A stretch of 64,000 nt of DNA from JAKAQB01 sp027320105 (lineage in GTDB: Bacteria; Actinomycetota; Acidimicrobiia; Acidimicrobiales; Palsa-688): positions 39,484 through 103,483 of the forward strand of contig DAHVMA010000004.1 in assembly GCA_027320105.1 (NCBI GenBank), read 5' to 3'. Of this stretch, positions 16,767 to 24,339 are shown piece by piece; positions within the stretch are counted from its first letter, which is position 1; the number at the start of each line of letters is the position of its first letter. Made by a program: the position numbers and the translations under genes. The notes under the pieces were generated by a model. It was not told the origin of the DNA. It ran no database searches and was given only the letters and a program-made list of their open reading frames with translations.

Positions 16767-17173
16767 CCGACCTCGGCGCCGGCCTGGGTGACCAGCCGGA
16801 CATGGAGATGGCCGTTGCCGCCGTCCTCGCCAACAACACCGACGTCAAGATGCTGCTGCGCGTGCTCGGCACGACGCTGCACGACAGTCTGGGGGACCGG
16901 GTGGAGATCCGGCATCCCGGTGGCATGTTCCACCACAGGAGCGACGAGGTCGAGGCCATCGCCGTCCACCTCGCAGAGGACGACTACGAGGCCAACCTCG
17001 AGGGCCACGCCATCCGCTGCGTCGTCGGCCGCAGCTCCGGCGGCATCCGCATCCGCAACGAGCAGTTCCCCGTCGAGCAGTGGCTTCGGCGGCTGCTCGA
17101 GGCCCTCCAGCAGGAAGCGGCGGGAAACCAGGCTGCCCGCCAGGCACTGGAGAACATCGTCGTCGGCCGCTGA
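16763..17173 (+). CDS. conserved protein of unknown function in the pspA operon
   Basis: A 136-residue soluble, mixed alpha/beta protein that I do not recognise. It has a predicted N-terminal helix (MEMAVAAVLANNTDVKMLLR), a central beta region (DRVEIRHPGGMFHHRSDEVE; AIRCVVGRSSGGIRIRNEQF) and a C-terminal amphipathic helix (PVEQWLRRLLEALQQEAAGN). No signal peptide or membrane helix is seen. It overlaps the pspA stop by 4 bp and lies 57 bp before the YbjQ-type genes, so a role with PspA at the membrane is likely but unproved. Confidence 0.7.
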   Translation: MTDLGAGLGDQPDMEMAVAAVLANNTDVKMLLRVLGTTLHDSLGDRVEIRHPGGMFHHRSDEVEAIAVHLAEDDYEANLEGHAIRCVVGRSSGGIRIRNEQFPVEQWLRRLLEALQQEAAGNQAARQALENIVVGR

Positions 17174-17230
17174 ACGGCCCAATCCCAGACGCCAAGCGTT
17201 CCGAAGCGAGTAGGAGGACTTTCCCCCGCC

Positions 17231-18034
17231 ATGAGCACCGTACCGTCGGACCTGCCCAAAGACGCCGGGAGCCGGCTCCAGGAGCTGGAGCACGGCATGT
17301 TCACCAGCGACCTGTCGGTCAACGAGTTCCTGCTCGTGAAGCGGGCCGGGTTCCATCCCCTCGGGCTGGTGATGGGGAGCTCCATCTACCACATCGGTCT
17401 GCAGCGGGGGAACTGGGGCCAGTCCCAGGAGATGACCAAGCTGTCCGAGGCCATGTACAACGCCCGCGAGCTGGCGATGAAGCGCATGGAGGAGGAGGCC
17501 GACCAGCTCGGCGCCGACGGCGTCGTCGGCGTCCGACTCGACATCAAGTTCTACGAGTGGGGGAGCGACTCGGCCGAGTTCATCGCGGTCGGCACGGCCG
17601 TGAAGGCGGAGGACGGCCAGTCCTACCGGAACAACCAGGGCAAGCCGTTCACGAGCGACCTGTCCGGGCAGGACTTCTGGACGCTGACCCAGACCGGCTA
17701 CTTCCCCCTCGCCCTGGTCATGGGGACCTGCGTCTACCACATCGCCCACCGGGGGATCGGGCAGGCGATCGGGCAGATGGGCCGCAACGCCGAGCTGGAG
17801 AACTTCACCCAGGCCATGTACGACGCCCGGGAGCTCGCCATGAAGCGGATGCAGGACGAGGCAAACAGCCTCTCCGCCGCCGGCGTCGTCGGCATGCGCC
17901 TCGAGGAGAAGAACCACATGTGGGGCGAGCACACGATCGAGTTCCTCTCGATCGGCACGGCTGTCGCCCGCCGCGCCGGCGCTGACCATGTCGCCATCCC
18001 CCAGCCGACGACGATCATCAGCTTCGACAACTGA
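17231..18034 (+). CDS. protein with two tandem YbjQ-like domains (first of three paralogues)
   Basis: A 267-residue protein with an internal duplication. Module 1 (about 22-127) and module 2 (about 140-250) share FTSDLS, a hydrophobic strand ending LVMG-x-x-x-YHI, AMYxARELAMKRMxxEA, GVVGxRL and a closing EFxxxGTAV. This is the YbjQ/heavy-metal-binding-domain-like (DUF74) pattern, which forms pentameric rings in single-module proteins. No signal peptide or transmembrane segment is seen, and the usual Cys/His metal ligands are sparse, so metal binding is doubtful. The ATG at 17231 follows AGGAGGACTTTCCCCCGCC. It lies in the pspA operon and is followed by two divergent copies of itself. Confidence 0.75.
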   Translation: MSTVPSDLPKDAGSRLQELEHGMFTSDLSVNEFLLVKRAGFHPLGLVMGSSIYHIGLQRGNWGQSQEMTKLSEAMYNARELAMKRMEEEADQLGADGVVGVRLDIKFYEWGSDSAEFIAVGTAVKAEDGQSYRNNQGKPFTSDLSGQDFWTLTQTGYFPLALVMGTCVYHIAHRGIGQAIGQMGRNAELENFTQAMYDARELAMKRMQDEANSLSAAGVVGMRLEEKNHMWGEHTIEFLSIGTAVARRAGADHVAIPQPTTIISFDN

Positions 18035-18035
18035 C

Positions 18036-18836
18036 ATGACCGACACAGCCGGCCGGGGTGCGTTCGACTCGGGCCTCACCACGCCCGACTTCGCCGCCTG
18101 CCTCTCGATGGGCCTGCAACCCGTGGCGCTGGTGCAGGGCTTCTACGTCGGCCAGCTCGGCGCCTGGAGCGGCTACCGCGCCAACGCCGTGCACACCTAC
18201 CCGTGCCCGTGGGGATGGCGGGGCACCAACGAGCACCCCCCGCCCGGCTGGCTCGGCACCCAGGACGCCGTCGACGAAGCCTGGACCACGGCGTTCGCCA
18301 CGGCCCACCAGCGGATGGTGCAGGAGGCCGAGTCCCTCGGCGCGCACGGCGTGGCGGGGGTGCAGGTGGAGATGGGCCATCCGGCCAGCGAGCAGAGCAC
18401 GGAGGTGCACCTCTACGGCACGGCGGTGCGCCTCGCCGGCGCCAAGTCCGGACCGCTTTGGACCACCCGGATCGCCGGGCACAAGCTCGCCAAGCTGGTG
18501 GAGGCGGGGTACGCCCCCGTCTCGGTCCTCTACGCCCGCTGCACAGCCGCCATGTACGAGGGTTGCTACATGGAGCACTACGGCTCGAACATGGTCCCGG
18601 CCGGGACGGCTCTCACCCCCGTCCAAGACGTGCACAACCTGGCCCGCACGAGGGCCCTGCAGCAGGCGTGGCAGCTGGCCGGCGGCCATTCGCTCTACGA
18701 CGTGGAGCTGTCAGCCCACGAGGCGGAGGGCCAGACGATGTACGTGACCTGCCAGGTGCTCGGATCGCTCGTCCGCCGGGTGCGGCCCACCCTCCCGCTC
18801 GGCACGCCCGTCTCCACGGTGGCACTCCGTGACTGA
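18036..18836 (+). CDS. protein with two YbjQ-like domains (second paralogue, diverged)
   Basis: A 266-residue protein starting at the ATG at 18036, one base after the previous stop. It keeps the same two-module plan: module 1 from AFDSGLTTPDFAACLSMGLQ to STEVHLYGTAVRLAG, module 2 from LWTTRIAGHKLAKLVEAGYA to QVLGSLVRRV. It has a longer aromatic insertion (YPCPWGWRGTNEHPPPGWLG) and AQHRM/VQEAESLGAHGVAGVQV in place of the ARELAMKRM helix. It looks like an old duplication of the upstream gene that has specialised. Its end overlaps the third paralogue by 8 bp. Confidence 0.7.
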   Translation: MTDTAGRGAFDSGLTTPDFAACLSMGLQPVALVQGFYVGQLGAWSGYRANAVHTYPCPWGWRGTNEHPPPGWLGTQDAVDEAWTTAFATAHQRMVQEAESLGAHGVAGVQVEMGHPASEQSTEVHLYGTAVRLAGAKSGPLWTTRIAGHKLAKLVEAGYAPVSVLYARCTAAMYEGCYMEHYGSNMVPAGTALTPVQDVHNLARTRALQQAWQLAGGHSLYDVELSAHEAEGQTMYVTCQVLGSLVRRVRPTLPLGTPVSTVALRD

Positions 18837-19710
18837 CGCCCCGGCGCCCCGCTCGGCGTTCGCAGACCGAGCCCACCAGGAGGCCGACCTCGGCGAGCTC
18901 GGCCGGCTCCTCGCCCAGACGCACGGGGCGGGCGACATCGGCAGGGGCTGCACCAGCCACCTGAGCCTCGACGAGGTGCTCCTCCTGCACGCCGTCGGGC
19001 TCGAGCCGGCGTCCGTCGTCACCTCGACCAGCGCCGTCACCGTGCCTCCCGGGGTGTGGACCTGGAACACCGGCCAGGTGCAGGAGGCGGACTACGCCTT
19101 CGCCGAGGCCTTTGGCGTGACCCGCGACCAGCTCCGGGCCCAGGCCAAACAGGTTGGCGCCCTCGGGGTGGTCACCGTCGACATCGAGTTGCAGCTCGAC
19201 CCGCACCGCTTCGTCATCACCATGCTGGGCACGGCGGTGCGGGCCGCCACCGACGAGCACGGCAACGCGCACTTCCCGGTCCGCTACCCCACGCCCTTCC
19301 TCTGCGACCTGTCAGCACGGGATTTCGTTGTGCTCAGCCGGTCCGGCTGGTACCCGATCGACCTGGTGGCGGGGGCGTCGTTCGTCCACGCCCCCCGCCG
19401 GGGGCTGGGCGCCGCCATCGGGCAGGCGACGCAGAACGTCGAGCTGACCCCCATGACCGAGACCCTCTACGCCGCTCGTGAGCTCGCCATGGGCCGCCTG
19501 CAACAGGAGATCGGCCGGGTCCGGGGGACCGGACTGCTCGACGTGCGGGTCGTGGACCGTCCCATGGGCTTCGCCCACCACGTCATCCGCTTCACCGCCG
19601 TCGGCACGGCCGTCAAGCTCCTCGCCGAGGCCCACGTCCACCCGGAGCTGGAGATGGTCGTCCCCGTCGACGACCGGGTGGTCGCCTTCGACGCCCGCAA
19701 CCTGGACTAG
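18829..19710 (+). CDS. protein with two YbjQ-like domains (third paralogue)
   Basis: A 293-residue protein from a GTG at 18829 that overlaps the preceding gene by 8 bp. Module 1 spans roughly 38-140 (CTSHLSLDEVLLLHAVGLEP ... MLGTAVRAA) and is degenerate. Module 2 (about 155-275; PFLCDLSARDFVVLSRSGWY, then ETLYAARELAMGRLQQEIGR, then VIRFTAVGTAVKLL) is close to the second module of the first paralogue. The first 37 residues are an acidic/polar lead. It completes a run of six YbjQ-like modules in three genes behind pspA, which suggests a hetero-oligomeric assembly. Confidence 0.72.
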   Translation: MTDAPAPRSAFADRAHQEADLGELGRLLAQTHGAGDIGRGCTSHLSLDEVLLLHAVGLEPASVVTSTSAVTVPPGVWTWNTGQVQEADYAFAEAFGVTRDQLRAQAKQVGALGVVTVDIELQLDPHRFVITMLGTAVRAATDEHGNAHFPVRYPTPFLCDLSARDFVVLSRSGWYPIDLVAGASFVHAPRRGLGAAIGQATQNVELTPMTETLYAARELAMGRLQQEIGRVRGTGLLDVRVVDRPMGFAHHVIRFTAVGTAVKLLAEAHVHPELEMVVPVDDRVVAFDARNLD

Positions 19711-19855
19711 CCGGCCCCGGCCACGGGGGCAGGACAGGAAGGGCAACCCGATGACGGACGTCAGCCTCCTCGACGGGCTCAATGCCGGATCCGCGGATGC
19801 CGAGTACCAGGGTGGACACGGCGTCGCGCGGAGGTGCGGGCGCCAGGAGGAACGC

Positions 19856-21064
19856 ATGGCAGGTCGGTTCATGGTCGGTCGGCAGCCGATCTTCGACGCG
19901 AACCTTGGCGTCGTCGGCTACGAGCTGCTGTTCCGTGGCGACCGCGGCGGGGGCCGAGACGACGACGCCATGACCTCGGAGGTGCTCGTCCGTACCGCCC
20001 TCGACCTCGGGCTCGCCGGCGTGGTCGGCGACCGCAAAGCCTTCGTCAACGCCTCCCGGGCCTTCCTCGTCGGGGACCTCGAGCTTCCCCTGCCACCCGA
20101 CACCGTCGTCCTGGAAGTCCTCCGGGGCGTGGCCCACGATCCCGAGGTGATCGCCGGGTGTGCTCGGCTCGCTCGCTCCGGTTACGCCATCGCCTTGGAC
20201 GACTACCGATGGAACGAAGGCGACGACGAGCTCCTCGAGGCCGCGTCCTTCGTGAAGCTCGACATCCTGACCCTTTCCCGCCAGCAGCTCGCCGTGCAGG
20301 TAGACCTGGTCGCGCCCTGCGGGGTGCAGCTGGTCGCGGAGAAGGTCGAGACCTACGAGCAACTGGCGGTGTGCCGTGACCTCGGCTTCCACCTGTTCCA
20401 GGGGTACCTGCTGTCACGACCACAGCTGGTCGGTGGCCCGGACATCCCTCCGAGCCCTGTGACCCTGATGCGGCTGATCGGAAGGGTCTGCAATCCCGAT
20501 ACCCCCACCCGGGAGCTCGAGCGGATCGTCGAGAGCGACCCCGCCCTCAGCTACCGCCTCCTGCGCGTCGCCGGCGCGGGCAGCGGCGACAGGACAAGGC
20601 GCGGGGTGCGGTCCATCCGCGAGGCCGTCTCGCTGCTCGGCCGCCAGCGGCTCCGCGGCTGGCTGGTGGCGATGTTGGCAAGCGACACCGAGCGGGCGCC
20701 GTCGGAGCAGGTGATGATCGCGATGACGCGAGCGAAGATGTGTGAGCTCCTCGCCAGCGACGCCTACCCCGAGCTGCGCGACGAGGCCTTCACCGTGGGG
20801 ATGGTCTCCGCGCTCGACCTGCTGCTGCAGGCACCCCTCCGGGAAGTCGTGGTCCATCTGGGGTTGGCACCCGACATGGTCGCTGCTGTCGTGGACCTCG
20901 CTGGGCCCCTCGGCCGGCTCCTCGGCGACGTCGTCGACTGGGAGCGCGGCGAGCCGTCCGCCGGGCTGCGCACCCGGGGTGAGTTGCGGATGGCCGAGAA
21001 GGGATACGTCGGTGCGCTGCGTTGGACGACCAACCTGTTCGCTGCCCTGCAACGGGCCGCCTGA
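19856..21064 (+). CDS. EAL-HDOD domain signalling protein (YuxH-like)
   Basis: A 402-residue two-domain protein. The EAL-like part (about 1-190) begins FMVGRQPIFDANLGVVGYEL and contains IALDDYRWNEGDDELLEAAS, FVKLDILTL, VAEKVETYEQ and HLFQGYLLSRP. The EAL motif itself is ELL and the DDFG-type motif is DDYR, so it is probably a degenerate, non-catalytic c-di-GMP phosphodiesterase fold. The HDOD part (about 195-390: SDPALSYRLLRVAG; SIREAVSLLGRQRLRGWLVA) lacks catalytic HD residues by family definition. The ATG at 19856 has AGGAGG five bases upstream; an in-frame ATG at 19751 would add 35 residues. It may read c-di-GMP, relevant to the RsiG-like protein at 61.6 kb. Confidence 0.82.
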   Translation: MAGRFMVGRQPIFDANLGVVGYELLFRGDRGGGRDDDAMTSEVLVRTALDLGLAGVVGDRKAFVNASRAFLVGDLELPLPPDTVVLEVLRGVAHDPEVIAGCARLARSGYAIALDDYRWNEGDDELLEAASFVKLDILTLSRQQLAVQVDLVAPCGVQLVAEKVETYEQLAVCRDLGFHLFQGYLLSRPQLVGGPDIPPSPVTLMRLIGRVCNPDTPTRELERIVESDPALSYRLLRVAGAGSGDRTRRGVRSIREAVSLLGRQRLRGWLVAMLASDTERAPSEQVMIAMTRAKMCELLASDAYPELRDEAFTVGMVSALDLLLQAPLREVVVHLGLAPDMVAAVVDLAGPLGRLLGDVVDWERGEPSAGLRTRGELRMAEKGYVGALRWTTNLFAALQRAA

Positions 21065-21135
21065 GGGATCCGCCGTCGGAGGGCTCGGGTTCCGTCGCCG
21101 GCACATCACGCCGCTGTCCCCGAGGCAGGAACGGC

Positions 21136-22476
21136 TCACTCCGGCCGTCGGCTTCGGCTCCTCTCTTCCGGGCGAGCCCGGGATTGGGCCCGCCATCCGA
21201 GGCCCGCCGGCCGGTGGACCCCGAACTGCCCGACGATCTCCTCCAGGTTCTCCAAGGCTATGGCGTGGGCGGCGCAGCGGGGCGTAGTGCCGTCGTTGGA
21301 GGCCCGCTCGAGGACACGGTGCACCAGGTCTCCCATGGCGCGGTCGATCTTGGCGAAGGCCTCATCGGCCGTGGGGCCGATGTCGCCGAAGAGAGTCCAC
21401 CACCACCAGGAGTTGGTGGCCGAGTTGGCCACCACGTCAGGGACGATGGTTACGCCCCGCCGGACGAGGGCGCTCTCCGCCGCCGGCGTGACGGGGAGGT
21501 TGGCGGCCTCCACCACGAGCTCGGCGCGGACGGCCCCCTCGTTGTGGCCGCCGATGCTGTAGGAGACGGCGGCAGGGACGAGCAACTCGGCGTCGACGTC
21601 GAGCCAGGCATCCCGGGGCAGCGTGGCGTCGCCAGAGCCGAGGCCGCCGGTCCGGTCTATCGAGCCGAGGTCGTCGCGGTGGCGGAGCAGCCGTTCGACG
21701 TCGAGCCCCTCGTGGTTGGTGATGACGCCGTCGGCGTCGGAAACCCCGACCACCCGGACGCCTGACCGAGCCAGGTAGCGCGCCGCAGCCCCTCCCATCG
21801 ACCCGAAACCCTGTACGAATGCCCGGATGCCTTCTCGTTGCCTTCCCATCTCGTCCAAGGCGGTGAGCGCGGCGGTGGCTACCCCGTAGCCGCCGACGAG
21901 GGTGTCGAGGCCGATGCCGTCGACGGTCACGGCGAACCCGGTGGCCAGCCGCTCCACCGCGGCCTCGCGGTCGTCGAGGTAGGGGTAGATCGCCTGGATG
22001 GAGCTCTCGAGGCCGACGTCGGCGACAGCGCGGTCGATCATCGCCTGAGTGAGCCCGAGGTCCTCGCCGGTTGCCCAGTGCCGCTCCAGGTAGGGGCGCA
22101 CGGCTGCCAGGTAACGGGTGAGCATCCCCTGGGCACCGGGGTCGCGAGGATCGCAGTCGATGCCGCCCTTGGCGCCGCCGAGAGGGATGTACCGGGCGCC
22201 GGGGCTGTAGTTGAGCGCCTCTTTGAGGGTCATCGCCTCGGCCAGGTCGCTGACCTCCTCCCGGGTGCAACCGGCACGCATGCGCAAGCCGCCGCTGCAG
22301 AGCCCCCGCACCGTGCGGTCGATCACGAGGTAGCCGCGCCGGCCGGTCACCTCGTCGGTCCAGGTGACCGACAGGTGCGGCGGTCGGGTGGCTGGCTCTT
22401 CGCCGGCGCCGCCCGTCGCTGCGCCGACCCGGCCGCTCGCGCCGGCCCGGCCGCTCGCGCCGGCCCGAGGGCTCAC
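21136..22476 (-). CDS. Glu/Leu/Phe/Val dehydrogenase (glutamate dehydrogenase-like)
   Basis: A 446-residue NAD(P)-dependent amino-acid dehydrogenase. The dimerisation/substrate domain shows GLRMRAGCTREEVSDLAEAM and LKEALNYSPGARYIPLGGAK (catalytic lysines), and the Rossmann domain has AFVQGFGSMGGAAARYLARS then VVGVSDADGVI. The conserved PDVVANSATNSWWWWTLFGD ends the core. It would deaminate glutamate or a branched-chain amino acid to the 2-oxo acid. The N-terminus has a low-complexity GRAGASGRAGASGR stretch. The GTG start at 22476 overlaps the stop of the acyl-CoA dehydrogenase gene, so it is the third gene of the tetR operon. A catabolic role in amino- or fatty-acid breakdown fits. Confidence 0.83.
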   Translation of the reverse strand: MSPRAGASGRAGASGRVGAATGGAGEEPATRPPHLSVTWTDEVTGRRGYLVIDRTVRGLCSGGLRMRAGCTREEVSDLAEAMTLKEALNYSPGARYIPLGGAKGGIDCDPRDPGAQGMLTRYLAAVRPYLERHWATGEDLGLTQAMIDRAVADVGLESSIQAIYPYLDDREAAVERLATGFAVTVDGIGLDTLVGGYGVATAALTALDEMGRQREGIRAFVQGFGSMGGAAARYLARSGVRVVGVSDADGVITNHEGLDVERLLRHRDDLGSIDRTGGLGSGDATLPRDAWLDVDAELLVPAAVSYSIGGHNEGAVRAELVVEAANLPVTPAAESALVRRGVTIVPDVVANSATNSWWWWTLFGDIGPTADEAFAKIDRAMGDLVHRVLERASNDGTTPRCAAHAIALENLEEIVGQFGVHRPAGLGWRAQSRARPEERSRSRRPE

Positions 22477-23633
22477 ACCAGCCCCCGAGCGATCACGAGT
22501 CGCATGATGTCCGACGTCCCTTCCTCGATCTCTTCCAACTTGGCGTCCCGGAGCCACTGCTCGACGGGGTGCTCGCGGGAGTAACCCCACCCGCCGAGCG
22601 TCTGCATCGCCGCCCAGGCACACCAGACGGCCGTCTCCGAGGCGGTGAGCTTCGCCATCGCGGCGAGCGACGTGGACGGCAGCCCTGCGTCGAGGCGGCG
22701 TGCGGCGCGCCAGACCAGCAGCCTGGCCGTCTCGACACGGGTGGCCATGTCCGCCAGCCGGAAGGCGACGGCCTGGTGCTGGAGTATCGGCGCCCCAAAG
22801 GCCACCCGCTGCTTCGCGTACGCCGCCGCGTAATCGAGGGCGGCACGCGCCAGACCCACGGCGGCGGCGCCGAGGACGACGCGGGAGATGTCGAAGGTCC
22901 GCATCAGCCCGATGAAGCCGGTGCCCTCCTCGCCGAGGCGGCGGTCTTGGGGCACGAACACGTCGGAGAGGAACATCTCGCGGCACACGATGGCGCGTTG
23001 TCCCATCTTGCGCATGGGCGGTCCGAAGGACAGGCCGGGCGTAGCCTTCTCCAGCAGGAACGCGGTCACCCCACGGGCGCGGGCGTCGGGGTTGGTCTTG
23101 GCGAACACGGCGTATAGCTCGGCCTCGCCGGCGTTGGAGATCCACGCCTTGGATCCGTTGAGGAGGTAGCCGCCGCCGTCGCGCGTGGCCGTGGTGCGGA
23201 TGGCGGCGGCGTCGGAGCCGGCGTCCGGCTCCGTGGCGGCCAGGGCGGTCATGGGGGGGCGCGGTCCGCACAGCGGCGTCAGCCACCGCTTCTTCTGGTC
23301 CTCGGTCCCGAGCTCGATGACCGGGTCGGCGAAGAACCCGCTGGAGCACACCAGGTTGCCGATCCCCAGGTCGCCGTAGCAGAGCTCCTCCTGGACGAGG
23401 CACTGCGTGAACACGTCGGTGCACCCGCCGCCCCCGTACTCGGAGGGGATCATGAACGACGCGATCCCCGCCTCGGCAGCCTTGTACCACAGGTCCCACG
23501 GCGTCTCGACGTCCGCCTCGTCGACGGCGCGCGCTCGGGGGCGGATCTCCCTCCGGGCGAAGTCCCGGCACAGCTCGACGATGCCCAACTGCTCCTCCGA
23601 GAGCGGGTAGACGTCGGCCGGCAACTCGCTCAT
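22473..23633 (-). CDS. acyl-CoA dehydrogenase
   Basis: A 386-residue FAD-dependent acyl-CoA dehydrogenase with all three domains. It has MTALAATEPDAGSDAAAIRT (FAD/substrate loop), LNGSKAWISNAGEAELYAVF (FAD-binding beta domain), KQRVAFGAPILQHQAVAFRL and MQTLGGWGYSREHPVEQWLR in the C-terminal bundle. The catalytic Glu lies in LEEIEEGTSDIMRLVIARGL. The ATG at 23633 is preceded by AAGGAAGGGG. The start overlaps the end of the tetR gene by 4 bp. A TetR-type site (23648-23667) lies 15 bp upstream, so it is probably controlled directly. The substrate chain length is unknown. Confidence 0.87.
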   Translation of the reverse strand: MSELPADVYPLSEEQLGIVELCRDFARREIRPRARAVDEADVETPWDLWYKAAEAGIASFMIPSEYGGGGCTDVFTQCLVQEELCYGDLGIGNLVCSSGFFADPVIELGTEDQKKRWLTPLCGPRPPMTALAATEPDAGSDAAAIRTTATRDGGGYLLNGSKAWISNAGEAELYAVFAKTNPDARARGVTAFLLEKATPGLSFGPPMRKMGQRAIVCREMFLSDVFVPQDRRLGEEGTGFIGLMRTFDISRVVLGAAAVGLARAALDYAAAYAKQRVAFGAPILQHQAVAFRLADMATRVETARLLVWRAARRLDAGLPSTSLAAMAKLTASETAVWCAWAAMQTLGGWGYSREHPVEQWLRDAKLEEIEEGTSDIMRLVIARGLV

Positions 23634-24262
23634 TCGATCCCCTTCCTTACTGACTGACGAGTCAGCATAGCGTCGGGAGGGAGCCCGAGCTCGCCGGCGA
23701 CGAAGGCGCGCACCCACTGCCGCACACGCGCGGCACCGAGCGCCTCCCGGCGGACGACGCGGTGCACGGCGAGCCCGTCGAGCAGTGCGGTGATCTTCGT
23801 GGCCGCGGCGAGCTCATCCCCGCCGCCCCCGCCCCCGCCCCCGGCCACCTCCCGGACGAGGGAGGCGATAGCTCGCTTCCAGCGCCGGTCGAGCCGGCCG
23901 ACGACGGCGCGCAGCGCGTCGTCGCGCTGCGCCGCCGACCAGCCGTCGATCCACAGCACCCAGCCGGAGGCGTCGCCCGTCGGGGCGTAGAGGTCGAGCA
24001 CCGCCCACAAGCGCTCGAGTGCGGTGCCGGGGCGGGCGAGGACGGCGTCGAGGCGGTCCAGGTCGCGCTTCGCTGCGAAGGCGAACGTCTCCGCTAGAAG
24101 GCGCTCCTTGGTGTCGAAGTGGTAGAAGATCAGCGCCGTGCTGACCCCTAGGGCGCCGGCGACGTCCGCGGCCCGCAAGGCCGCCGGCCCGTGGCGTTGC
24201 AACTGGCGTGCCCCCTCGGCGAGGATCTCCTCGCGGCGCAACTCGAGGCTCTTGCGGGCCAT
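23630..24262 (-). CDS. TetR family transcriptional regulator
   Basis: A 210-residue TetR regulator with an N-terminal helix-turn-helix (RREEILAEGARQLQRHGPAA, then DVAGALGVSTALIFYHFDTK). The ligand domain is typical in size, with a Gly run (EVAGGGGGGGGDE) in a loop. It heads an operon with acyl-CoA dehydrogenase and an amino-acid dehydrogenase, and is divergent from a thiamine-diphosphate enzyme. Two near-identical inverted repeats, one upstream of its start (24281-24300) and one inside its last codons (23648-23667), are candidate binding sites, predicting autoregulation and repression of the downstream catabolic genes, perhaps relieved by an acyl-CoA. Confidence 0.85.
   Translation of the reverse strand: MARKSLELRREEILAEGARQLQRHGPAALRAADVAGALGVSTALIFYHFDTKERLLAETFAFAAKRDLDRLDAVLARPGTALERLWAVLDLYAPTGDASGWVLWIDGWSAAQRDDALRAVVGRLDRRWKRAIASLVREVAGGGGGGGGDELAAATKITALLDGLAVHRVVRREALGAARVRQWVRAFVAGELGLPPDAMLTRQSVRKGIE
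23648..23667. promoter_or_regulatory. TetR-type operator, copy 1 (before the acyl-CoA dehydrogenase start)
   Basis: TACTGACTGACGAGTCAGCA contains the inverted repeat CTGACT-N4-AGTCAG. It lies inside the 3' end of tetR and 15 bp upstream of the acyl-CoA dehydrogenase ATG. It matches the second copy at 24281-24300 in 17 of 20 bases, differing only in three central bases. Confidence 0.65.
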
Positions 24263-24280
24263 CGCCGGATGCTAGCGTCC

Positions 24281-24300
24281 TACTGACTCCTGAGTCAGCA
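24281..24300. promoter_or_regulatory. TetR-type operator, copy 2 (tetR / ThDP-enzyme intergenic)
   Basis: TACTGACTCCTGAGTCAGCA carries the same CTGACT-N4-AGTCAG repeat. It sits 19 bp upstream of the tetR start (minus strand) and 40 bp upstream of the thiamine-diphosphate enzyme start (plus strand), so a single bound repressor could control both directions. Confidence 0.65.
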
Positions 24301-24339
24301 GCGCAGGGGGATGTCGATGAACCGCAACCGACCTCAGCC

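Noticed and set aside
16142..18082. A 646-codon open frame on the minus strand
   Set aside because: It is antisense to pspA and the first YbjQ-type gene, both well supported, and its composition (Val/Gly/Asp/Arg runs) is that of an antisense frame.
19751..19855. Longer start for the EAL-HDOD protein at 19751
   Set aside because: It has a reasonable ribosome site, but the extra 35 residues are not like the family, and AGGAGG lies at the ideal distance before the ATG at 19856. It is kept only as an alternative.
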